Assembly: GCA_000715855.1 (NCBI GenBank)
Contig: KL571426.1
Coordinates: forward strand, 1 to 5,119
Length of the DNA stretch: 5,119 bases
Direction: 5' to 3'
DNA from: Actinoplanes liguriensis
GTDB taxonomy: Bacteria > Actinomycetota > Actinomycetes > Mycobacteriales > Micromonosporaceae
In this document: one piece after another, positions 1-5,119 of the stretch
Position numbering within the stretch: position 1 is the first letter of the stretch
Layout of the letters: each line of letters begins with the position of its first letter
Program-made: the position numbers and the translations under genes
The notes under the pieces: model-generated
Databases searched by the model: none
Seen by the model: the letters and a program-made list of their open reading frames with translations, nothing else
Told to the model about the DNA's origin: nothing

Positions 1-416
1 GTACTGGACGCTGCGGGAACGGGTCGGGACGTCGCGGGGGATGCGGCGGGCAGGGCGGGCGCGCTCGCGGGGGCCTCGGGCGGGGAGTCCGGGGCGGCGG
101 TGCGGTGGACGAGCGGGGTGGTGTGGGGACGGGTTCGGGGGGCTCCGGCGGGACGGAGCAGGTCGCGGACGATGCCCGGGGGCGCGGCGGGGTCGCGGGA
201 CGGGGCAATGGCCGTACCGAATGAGGGGTTTTGGTGGGTGGCAAGCGAAGCGACGAAACGCGCGCCGTCGCTGAGCAGGTCGACGCCGCCGGAGGCCGAT
301 GGGCGCAACGGCGGCAGCGAGGTCCAGCCCGGGTCGGCGTCCGCCGGGGCGGGAGGTGAAGGCTCCGAAGGCACGGTCCGCGACCCGCGGCGCCGCAGCC
401 TGTCCCATACCGCCAT
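1..416 (-). CDS. Pro/Ala-rich eCIS-operon protein, partial (C-terminus beyond window)
   Basis: An open frame begins with ATG at 416 and continues without a stop to base 1, so at least 138 residues are encoded and the C-terminus is missing. The start lies 4 nt after the stop of the DUF6760 gene, so it is probably translated by coupling. An ACGAGG about 14 nt upstream is the only weak ribosome-binding match. The N-terminus is basic (MAVWDRLRRRGSR), followed by a Pro-rich linker. A more ordinary stretch at residues 45-67 contains DLLSDGARFVASLATHQNPS. From about residue 100 the chain is again mostly Pro, Ala, Ser and Thr. About 20% of the visible residues are Pro, which suggests a largely disordered protein. 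No signal peptide, membrane segment or catalytic motif is visible. Actinobacterial eCIS operons often carry an uncharacterised protein with a similar start at this position; that is my recollection of the family, not a search result. Function unknown. The position suggests a structural or assembly accessory. Confidence 0.7.
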   Translation of the reverse strand, partial: MAVWDRLRRRGSRTVPSEPSPPAPADADPGWTSLPPLRPSASGGVDLLSDGARFVASLATHQNPSFGTAIAPSRDPAAPPGIVRDLLRPAGAPRTRPHTTPLVHRTAAPDSPPEAPASAPALPAASPATSRPVPAASS

Positions 417-420
417 GGTG

Positions 421-579
421 TTACCGAACCTCGTTCATCCTGGTGTTGATGCGCGCGATCTCCGACACGTACTGCACGCGGTCGGCGTGGGTCAGGTCGA
501 GGATCTCGGTGCGCGGCCAGTGGAAGTGGTAGGCGACGTACGCGACCTCCTCGTGGATCCGGTCGGTCCCGTACGTCAC
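421..579 (-). CDS. DUF6760 family small eCIS protein
   Basis: A 52-residue protein with a GTG start at 579 and a TAA stop at 421-423. GTG is preferred because it overlaps the upstream TGA as GTGA, and a TGGGGGA sequence lies just upstream as a possible ribosome-binding site. The protein begins TYGTDRIHEEVAYVAYHFHW and continues with an ILDLTHADR segment and a helical, charged C-terminus ending NTRMNEVR. The pattern is that of DUF6760, a family of about 50-60 residues found beside tube and chaperone genes in eCIS clusters. It is cytoplasmic, with no signal or membrane segment. The many aromatic and His residues and the short Trp-Pro turn suggest a compact two-helix fold. A role in baseplate or tube assembly is inferred from its fixed genomic position only; I know of no demonstrated activity. 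Codon use matches its neighbours. Confidence 0.85.
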   Translation of the reverse strand: MTYGTDRIHEEVAYVAYHFHWPRTEILDLTHADRVQYVSEIARINTRMNEVR

Positions 580-1013
580 GATTCCCCCAGGCGGCTGCCG
601 GCCAGGTCGACGTCGAAGGACGTGTCGCAGTTCGGGCAGGTGACCTCGGCGAGGGTGTGGCCCTCCGCGTTGATCCGCCGGTAGAGGTCCTGCAGGAACG
701 CCAGGTCCGAGGCGAACAGCCGCTCGATCGTCTCGGTGCGGATCGTGGTGATCGTGCCGATCCGGGTCACCACGAGGCTGAGCAGGACCACCGACAGGTA
801 CGCCGGGTTCTGCTTGACCCGCACGTCGATCAGCGGCGCGAGCTCGTCCCGCGCGGTCGCCAGCCGCATCGAGCCGTCCCGGTGCACCTGGCCGTCCTCG
901 TCGACGTACCCCCGGGGCAGTTGGAACGTGAAATCGGTCTGCAGCCGGGCCGGGGGCTCCTCCGCCGGAAGCTCCGGAAGGAGCTCCCCGGCGGAGACGT
1001 TGCGACGCCTCAT
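576..1013 (-). CDS. T4-type baseplate hub assembly chaperone-like protein
   Basis: A 145-residue cytoplasmic protein with ATG at 1013, chosen because it overlaps the tube stop codon as ATGA. Much longer extensions upstream in this frame only read through the tube and sheath genes in the wrong frame. After a variable acidic, Pro-rich N-terminus (residues 1-26) comes DFTFQLPRGYVDEDG (27-41), then a region rich in hydrophobic and Arg residues (about 58-115) containing QNPAYLSVVLLSLVVTRIG and the conserved-looking DLAFLQDLYRRIN (103-115). A CPNC motif at 126-129 could form half of a metal site. Layout and length fit the family annotated as T4 baseplate hub assembly chaperone (gp26-like), or more loosely as a phage tail assembly protein, which follows the tube gene in many eCIS loci. 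It probably helps assemble the baseplate or tube rather than being a major structural part; this is inferred from the family. Its 3' end overlaps the DUF6760 start by 4 nt. Confidence 0.75.
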   Translation of the reverse strand: MRRRNVSAGELLPELPAEEPPARLQTDFTFQLPRGYVDEDGQVHRDGSMRLATARDELAPLIDVRVKQNPAYLSVVLLSLVVTRIGTITTIRTETIERLFASDLAFLQDLYRRINAEGHTLAEVTCPNCDTSFDVDLAGSRLGES

Positions 1014-1450
1014 GACGTGCTGATGTCCTCGTAGACCACGGTGACCTTCTCGGTGGCGGCGGTCGAGTCGCCGGCCTTGAGGCTCGGGCCCTCCCACTTG
1101 TTGACCCACGCGTTGGTCAGCTCGAAACGCCGGCCCTCCTGGCGCTGCGAGTCGTTGATGATGATGCTGATGTGCTTGCGGGCGTCGTCGACCGCGCCGT
1201 TCAGGAACGTCTTCTTGATCCACTCGGTGAACGCGCTGCTCTTGTCGAGGCCGCGGGTGATCGTGCACTCGCCGCCCTTGCGCGCGCCCGGGATCTTGCG
1301 GATGACCAGCTCGCCGGTCGGGGTCACCTGCTGGACCTCGATGGCGTCGAGCTCGAAGGTCAGACCGCTGACCTCCTGCACGTACTCGACCTGGATTCCA
1401 CCCAGCTCCACGGAGAAGCTGTGGACGATTAAGGTGTCGCCACCGGCCAT
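1010..1450 (-). CDS. eCIS tail tube protein (gp19-like phage tail protein)
   Basis: A 146-residue protein with ATG at 1450 behind a strong GAGGAAGG ribosome-binding site, and a TGA stop overlapping the next start. It belongs to the gp19-like tail tube family, whose members stack as hexameric rings to form the inner tube of contractile tails and eCIS particles (Afp1/Pvc1-type). Supporting residues are the N-terminal FSVELGGIQVEYVQEVSGL strand pair, the IEVQQVTPTGELVIRKIPG segment, then GECTITRGLDKSSAFTEWI, and a C-terminal LTNAWVNKWEGPSLKAGD followed by strands ending VTVVYEDIST. Length and motif order are typical for the family and the gene looks intact. It sits 18 nt after the sheath gene, so sheath and tube are presumably made from one message. 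The tube lumen is where eCIS cargo is carried in characterised systems. Confidence 0.93.
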   Translation of the reverse strand: MAGGDTLIVHSFSVELGGIQVEYVQEVSGLTFELDAIEVQQVTPTGELVIRKIPGARKGGECTITRGLDKSSAFTEWIKKTFLNGAVDDARKHISIIINDSQRQEGRRFELTNAWVNKWEGPSLKAGDSTAATEKVTVVYEDISTS

Positions 1451-1458
1451 GTTCGCTG

Positions 1459-1466
1459 CCTTCCTC
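1459..1466 (-). promoter_or_regulatory. Strong ribosome-binding site of the tube gene
   Basis: On the minus strand GAGGAAGG lies 8 nt before the tube ATG at 1450, a near-ideal Shine-Dalgarno match and spacing. It lies in the 18-nt gap after the sheath stop codon, so the tube can be translated independently of coupling. This suits a protein needed in hundreds of copies per particle. Confidence 0.8.
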
Positions 1467-1468
1467 TA

Positions 1469-3010
1469 CTACTCGTTGACCAGGCTGGTGCTGTCGGAGA
1501 ACTGCGACAGCCGGAAGACCACGAACTCGGCCGGCTTGACCGGGCAGAGACCGATCTCGCACACGACCTGGCCGCGGTCGATGACCTCGGGCGGGTTCGT
1601 CTCGCTGTCGCACTTGACGTAGAACGACTCGGCGGCGGTCGCCCCGAACAGCGCGCCGCGACGCCACTCCTCGGTCAGGAACGCGTTGATGTTGCGCCGG
1701 ATGGTGCCCCAGAGCCGCTGGTCGTTCGGCTCGAAGACGATCCACTGGGTGCCCAGCAGGATCGACTCCTCGATGTAGTTGAAGAGGCGGCGCACGTTGA
1801 TGTAGCGCCAGGCCGGGTCGGACGAGAGGGTGCGGGCGCCCCAGACGCGGACGCCGCGGCCCGGGAACGACCGGATGCAGTTCACGCCGATCGGGTTGAG
1901 CAGGTCCTGCTCGCCCTTGGTGATGTTGTTCTGCAGGTCGACGACGCCGCGCAGCACCTCGTTGGCGGGCGCCTTGTGCACGCCGCGCTCGTTGTCGGTG
2001 CGCGACCAGAGGCCGGCGACGTGACCGCTCGGCGGCATCATCACGTTGCGGCCGCCGGCCGGGTCGAAGACCTTGATCCAGGGGTAGTAGAGCGCGGCGA
2101 ACTTCGAGTCGTAGCCCGCGGTCTCCTGCCGCCAGACGCGCACCTGCTGGGCGCTGAGGTCCGGCGGGGTGTCCAGGATGGCCAGCCGGTCGCCCATCTG
2201 CTCGCAGTGCGAGATCAGCGCGAGCTGTGCGGCCTTGACCTCTTCGAGGCTGAGCGACCCCTGCTGGTACGCCGCCATCAGGTCGGGCGCCACCACCATG
2301 GTGATCTCGTCGATCGCCTCGAGACCGCCGAGGCCGGACCGGGTGTCGAGGTCACCGGCGAACTCGTCGACCGAGACGGCGGCGGGAACCACATCCGCGC
2401 CGGGCGCCGGGGCGGACAGCGTGACGGTCTGGTTGGCGGGGCGGGCCAGCGAGTTCGCGGCCGCGGCCTCCTCCAGCACGATCAGCTTGGAGTGCTCGCG
2501 GACCTGGGTGACCACGTTGTTGTCGCCGCGGCGGCGGAACGAGCCCTGGAAGGCCTCGGCCTGCTGGCCGTTCTGGTGGACGATCAGCCGGAACTGGTCG
2601 TCGCCGGTGTTCTCGCCCTCGGGGTCGGCGACCTCGACGGTGACGTCACCGCTGCCGGGCAGCGCGGCCGCCCGGAACGTGCCGACCTGGGCGGGCGTGC
2701 CGTTGGGCAGCGCCTTCTGGCCGTTGCCGGTCGCGGCGCCGGTGGCCGGGGCGCCGACCCGGACGACGTACGCGACGCCGCCACCGTTCGCGAAGTAGCC
2801 GTAGACCGAGTTCGCCAGGTAGGTGCCCTCGATCATGCCGCCGAAGACCGCGACGTACTGGCTCCAGTTGGTGACCAGCGTCGGCGCGTGGAACGGGCCT
2901 TTCTCGGCGAACCCCACGAACGCCGTCACGGCGGTGCCGACGCCCTCGATGGGGCGCGAACCGCTCGGCGCCTCCTCCACGTAGACGCCGGGAGACAGGT
3001 ACGTCGGCAT
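1469..3010 (-). CDS. eCIS contractile tail sheath protein
   Basis: A 513-residue sheath subunit that forms the contractile outer cylinder. The start at 3010 (MPTYLSPGVYVEE) is preferred over in-frame upstream codons because this is the canonical sheath N-terminus and it is preceded 6 nt upstream by GAAGGGG. Residues 1-85 hold the N-terminal conserved part (PGVYVEE, AVTAFVGFAEKGP, then ANGGGVAYVVRVG). Residues about 90-215 form a less conserved insertion rich in Gly, Ala and Gln, probably surface-exposed in the assembled sheath. Residues 230-500 carry the core sheath domain with EITMVVAPD, GYDSKFAALYYPWIKV, PPSGHVAGLWSRTD, GVRVWGARTL, WRYINVRRLFNYIEESI and the C-terminal FVVFRLSQFS strand, which in the family takes part in the subunit-to-subunit handshake. 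Length is usual for actinobacterial eCIS sheaths and there is no truncation or frameshift. It is the first gene of the visible structural run and diverges from the putative cargo gene. Confidence 0.96.
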   Translation of the reverse strand: MPTYLSPGVYVEEAPSGSRPIEGVGTAVTAFVGFAEKGPFHAPTLVTNWSQYVAVFGGMIEGTYLANSVYGYFANGGGVAYVVRVGAPATGAATGNGQKALPNGTPAQVGTFRAAALPGSGDVTVEVADPEGENTGDDQFRLIVHQNGQQAEAFQGSFRRRGDNNVVTQVREHSKLIVLEEAAAANSLARPANQTVTLSAPAPGADVVPAAVSVDEFAGDLDTRSGLGGLEAIDEITMVVAPDLMAAYQQGSLSLEEVKAAQLALISHCEQMGDRLAILDTPPDLSAQQVRVWRQETAGYDSKFAALYYPWIKVFDPAGGRNVMMPPSGHVAGLWSRTDNERGVHKAPANEVLRGVVDLQNNITKGEQDLLNPIGVNCIRSFPGRGVRVWGARTLSSDPAWRYINVRRLFNYIEESILLGTQWIVFEPNDQRLWGTIRRNINAFLTEEWRRGALFGATAAESFYVKCDSETNPPEVIDRGQVVCEIGLCPVKPAEFVVFRLSQFSDSTSLVNE

Positions 3011-3016
3011 GCGGAA

Positions 3017-3023
3017 CCCCTTC
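3017..3023 (-). promoter_or_regulatory. Ribosome-binding site that fixes the sheath start
   Basis: On the minus strand GAAGGGG lies 6 nt before the ATG at 3010. It supports this start over upstream in-frame codons, which would add about 74 residues unlike any sheath N-terminus. Confidence 0.75.
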
Positions 3024-3125
3024 AAACCCGTGATGGTGGACCATGCCAGCCTCGCCGGGCTTTTCTCCCGGGCCAAGGTCCATGGGGGCGTCGCGGAGGG
3101 CAGAAAGCGTGCCCGAGCGCCTGCC

Positions 3126-3134
3126 GGAAGGGGG
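3126..3134 (+). promoter_or_regulatory. Likely ribosome-binding site of the putative cargo gene
   Basis: GGAAGGGGG lies 10 nt before GTG at 3145. It is the best Shine-Dalgarno-like sequence among the candidate starts of this gene. It lies 25 nt from the alternative ATG at 3160, which has only AGG directly abutting it. Confidence 0.45.
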
Positions 3135-3144
3135 CCGGACGACC

Positions 3145-4449
3145 GTGTTGACTGGCAGGATGCACGGATTCGGCGCGACCAGGCAGGCAGGACCGGCGGC
3201 AGCCCGGCGTGACGTCCGTCCGGATCGGACACATCTTGCCCCGGACGCGGCCCGAATGCACCTCCTGCAACGCACGATCGGCAACGCGGCCGCCGGCCGG
3301 GTCCTCCAGCGCCAGACGGCCGAGGAACGGCGGACGGCGAAACGGGAGCGGGTCGTCAAGGTCACCCCGGCCGGTTACGCCGCGGCGCACAACCGGGCCG
3401 GCGTCACCGCGCTGACCAAGGCGCAGCTGCAGGACTACCTGGTGATGGCGTTCGTCGACGACCTCCGGATGGCGAAGGACTACGCCGCCGAGGAGGCCGA
3501 CATCGCCGCGGTGACGACGGCGACGCGCAGCCTCCGGGCGCTCGGCCAGGCCATGCAGCCGCTGCAGGCCGGTGCCGTGGTCGGCGCGCCGGCCGCTTTC
3601 CTGGACGGCGCCACCGAGGACGTCAACCGGATCCTGACCGGCCGCGACAACCACGCGACCCGCTACAGCGTGGAGCCGGCGGCGGGGTACCAGCACAACA
3701 CCCGCAACCCGCAGGCCATGGCCACCAGCTGGGCCGACAGTCAGGCGATGTGGGCGCAGATCGGCCCGGCGCTGGGCACCGGCTTCCCCGCGGCCAGCAG
3801 CGCGCCGCGCACTCCGGCACAGCAGCCGATCGGCCACCTGACCTGGGCGGCGGCCAAGACGATGCTGCCCCGGCCGATGCTCAATCTGCTGTTCGACGTG
3901 CGATTCCAGTTGGAGAGCGAGACCCTCGTCGACGAGCGCACCGACATCGAGCTGGGGAATCGGGAGAAGAGCCCGCACGCCCCCGGCACGCTGCGCAGCT
4001 GGCATCAGGACGACGCGGGCAAACTGCCCGGCACGGGAATCGCGCCGGGCGACCCGCAGGCGGTGCGTGACCGGGTCGAGGAGCTGGAGCCACTCGGCCT
4101 CGACCTGCACGATCACTACGCCGAGCGCTCGCAGAGCGGGGCCGGCTCGTCGGTGCAGAACCCGGCCCGCAGTCCCCGCGGCCTCGCCGAGTACACCGGC
4201 GCCGGCACGAACAGCGAGCACTTCACCAAGATCGTGCTCGACTACGTGAACAAGACCGTCTATCTCACGCTGACGCACTACCAGTTCTGGGGTCTCGCGA
4301 ATCGGGGCGGGGTGGCCGAGTTCTGGACGTTCGGCACGCAGAACGAGGCCGAGGCCCGGGGCGAGATGCAGGCCAGGGAACGGCAGGAGGGCCTGACGGC
4401 CGGCAGCACCAAGCTGATGAGCCCGTGGTTCGAGATCACCGGGATGTAG
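3145..4449 (+). CDS. Putative eCIS cargo/effector, LQRxxGNxAxxRxLQR-motif protein of unknown function
   Basis: About 434 residues from GTG at 3145 to TAG at 4447-4449. ATG at 3160 is a close alternative. ATG at 3043 is possible but would leave only 32 bp to the divergent sheath gene. In this numbering the N-terminal 65 residues are Arg/Ala-rich and probably disordered. They carry LLQRTIGNAAAGRVLQR at 40-56, a pattern common near the N-terminus of proteins encoded in eCIS loci, often with DUF4157, which is absent here (no HExxH seen). A helical region follows, then a His- and Trp-containing C-terminal part with SWHQDDAGKLPG (about 285-296), LHDHY (321-325), and a block from EYTGAGTNSEHF to LTLTHYQFWGL, ending in SPWFEITGM. 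No signal peptide or membrane helix is visible. I do not recognise the C-terminal family. Cargo status is inferred from motif, locus and reversed orientation. It could instead be a structural accessory. Codon use resembles its neighbours, so recent transfer is not indicated. Confidence 0.72.
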   Translation: MLTGRMHGFGATRQAGPAAARRDVRPDRTHLAPDAARMHLLQRTIGNAAAGRVLQRQTAEERRTAKRERVVKVTPAGYAAAHNRAGVTALTKAQLQDYLVMAFVDDLRMAKDYAAEEADIAAVTTATRSLRALGQAMQPLQAGAVVGAPAAFLDGATEDVNRILTGRDNHATRYSVEPAAGYQHNTRNPQAMATSWADSQAMWAQIGPALGTGFPAASSAPRTPAQQPIGHLTWAAAKTMLPRPMLNLLFDVRFQLESETLVDERTDIELGNREKSPHAPGTLRSWHQDDAGKLPGTGIAPGDPQAVRDRVEELEPLGLDLHDHYAERSQSGAGSSVQNPARSPRGLAEYTGAGTNSEHFTKIVLDYVNKTVYLTLTHYQFWGLANRGGVAEFWTFGTQNEAEARGEMQARERQEGLTAGSTKLMSPWFEITGM

Positions 4450-5119
4450 GGAGCAGGCGGCCCAGTTTGCGGTACTCGCGCTCGGCCGCCGCCACCAGCT
4501 GCGCCATCGTGACCGGGCCGCCGGCCGCCGCCGCGAGGTAACCCGCGGTGACCGCGCACGCGCGGATCGCGCCGCCCGACAGCTCGTACGTCCGCGCGCA
4601 CCGATCCAGGTCCACGTCGGCCGCCCGGGGCAGGTCGGTGCCGAGGCAGTGGTCCCACAGCGAGCGCCGCAGCTCCTGATCGGGCACCGGGAAGTCGACG
4701 ATCACGTCGAGCCGCCGGATGAACGCCTCGTCCAGGTTTGCCCGCAGGTTCGTGGTCAGGATCGCCACCCCGTCGAACGACTCCATGCGCTGCAGCAGGT
4801 AGGCGCTCTCCATGTTCGCGTACCGGTCGTGCGCGTCGCTCACCTCGGAGCGCTTGCCGAAGATCGCGTCCGCCTCGTCGAAGAGCAGCACGCCGTTGAC
4901 CCCGGCCGCCTCGGTGAAGATGCGCTCCAAATTCTTCTCGGTCTGGCCGACGTACTTGTCGACGACCGTGGAGAGGTCGACGACGTACAGGTCGAGGCCC
5001 AGGTCCGCGGCGATCACCTCGGCGGACATGGTCTTGCCGGTGCCGGAGTCGCCGGCGAAGAGCGCGGCCACCCCGCGTCCCCGGCCGCCGCCCGGCCGCA
5101 GCCGCCAGCCGCCCAGCAC
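4436..5119 (-). CDS. eCIS AAA+ ATPase, partial (N-terminus beyond window)
   Basis: The C-terminal 227 residues of an AAA+ ATPase ending with TGA at 4436-4438. The frame is open through base 5119, so the GTG at the very edge need not be the start; homologues in eCIS loci are considerably longer. Numbering from the window edge, Walker A is GDSGTGKT (23-30), the pore-loop-like KYVGQTEKN is at 55-63, Walker B is VLLFDEADAIFG (77-88), sensor 1 is LTTN (121-124), and paired arginines in AFIRRLD (135-136) fit arginine fingers. A helical lid follows, including ELSGGAIRACAVTAGYLAA. All residues expected for ATP hydrolysis are present. The sequence matches the ATPase conserved in eCIS clusters (Afp15/Pvc15-type), thought to act in particle assembly or disassembly. 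It is co-directional with the sheath operon but separated from it by the reversed cargo gene, whose last 14 nt overlap its own 3' end. Confidence 0.92.
   Translation of the reverse strand: MLGGWRLRPGGGRGRGVAALFAGDSGTGKTMSAEVIAADLGLDLYVVDLSTVVDKYVGQTEKNLERIFTEAAGVNGVLLFDEADAIFGKRSEVSDAHDRYANMESAYLLQRMESFDGVAILTTNLRANLDEAFIRRLDVIVDFPVPDQELRRSLWDHCLGTDLPRAADVDLDRCARTYELSGGAIRACAVTAGYLAAAAGGPVTMAQLVAAAEREYRKLGRLLPTSR

Larger units (their letters stand above)
3011..3144. promoter_or_regulatory. Divergent intergenic region between sheath operon and putative cargo gene
   Basis: About 134 bp separate the sheath start (3010, minus) from the likely cargo start (3145, plus), so this interval should hold the promoter of the cargo gene and probably one for the sheath operon. 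I find no convincing -35/-10 pair on either strand. An inverted repeat ATGGT-GG-ACCAT lies at 3033-3044, 23 nt from the sheath start, and could be an operator. A short CCGGG/CCCGG pair around a T-rich loop lies at 3055-3071. The assignment rests on gene orientation rather than recognised promoter boxes. If the cargo gene really starts at 3043, the region would shrink to 32 bp. Confidence 0.4.

Noticed and set aside
100..684. Plus-strand open frame over the left edge, DUF6760 and chaperone end
   Set aside because: It lies opposite three coupled minus-strand genes, and its translation is Arg/Gly/Ser-rich without motifs.
1014..1745. Upstream extension of the chaperone frame through the tube and sheath genes
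   Set aside because: The extension reads out of frame through two well-identified genes. The ATGA overlap at 1010-1013 gives a natural start.
3055..3071. CCGGG/CCCGG hairpin with a T-rich loop as a terminator
   Set aside because: The stem is only 5 bp, no U-tract follows, and it lies between divergent starts where no terminator is expected.
1976..3151. 391-codon plus-strand open frame across the sheath gene
   Set aside because: Shadow of the clear sheath gene in GC-rich DNA. Its translation is repetitive Arg/Gly/Val/Asp with no family resemblance.
3011..3232. 74-residue N-terminal extension of the sheath frame
   Set aside because: It lacks sheath features, and MPTYLSPGVYVEE with GAAGGGG upstream is the standard sheath start.
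3022..4278. Long open frame on the minus strand opposite the putative cargo gene
   Set aside because: It mirrors the plus-strand gene, has a low-complexity Arg/Gly/Val composition, no recognisable motif and no good ribosome-binding site. The plus-strand frame has the expected third-position G/C bias.
3145..4449. DUF4157-type metallopeptidase in the cargo candidate
   Set aside because: The LQR/GN motif often accompanies DUF4157, but no HExxH motif is present anywhere in the translation.
1..5119. tRNA, rRNA, CRISPR array or insertion sequence
   Set aside because: No repeat-spacer pattern, transposase motif, terminal inverted repeats or RNA-gene signature was seen. Nearly all of the window is accounted for by coding sequence.

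Overview
The window is part of a gene cluster for a phage-tail-like contractile injection system (an extracellular-type CIS, eCIS) from a very GC-rich bacterium. The base composition, the strong preference for G or C at third codon positions, the GTG start and the close resemblance of the proteins to the sheath, tube, DUF6760 and AAA+ families of actinobacterial eCIS loci point to an actinomycete. A Micromonosporaceae- or Streptomyces-type host is my inference. The sequence alone does not fix the genus.

Layout, right to left because the structural genes are on the minus strand. At 5119-4436 is the C-terminal AAA+ core of the eCIS ATPase, whose N-terminus lies beyond the window. At 3010-1 is a tight co-directional run: tail sheath, tail tube, baseplate hub assembly chaperone-like protein, a 52-residue DUF6760 protein, and a Pro/Ala-rich protein that runs off the left edge with no stop codon. 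Junctions in this run are 18 nt, a 4-nt ATGA overlap, a 4-nt GTGA overlap and a 4-nt gap, as expected for one translationally coupled operon. The sheath and tube have strong Shine-Dalgarno sequences, in keeping with parts needed in many copies.

Between the ATPase and the sheath, on the opposite strand (about 3145-4449), sits a single gene that is not a structural part. Its N-terminus is Arg-rich and carries an LQRxxGNxAxxRxLQR-type motif often seen in proteins encoded in eCIS loci. The rest belongs to no family I recognise. It is the best candidate here for something undescribed: a possible cargo or effector of this particle. It diverges from the sheath operon across a short intergenic region and its 3' end overlaps the end of the ATPase gene by 14 nt.

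Working model: the tube is built inside the sheath with help from the chaperone-like and small proteins. The ATPase acts in assembly or remodelling, as its homologues are thought to do. The antisense gene supplies a payload. Baseplate, spike, hub, tape measure and cap genes are not in this window and would be expected beyond its edges.
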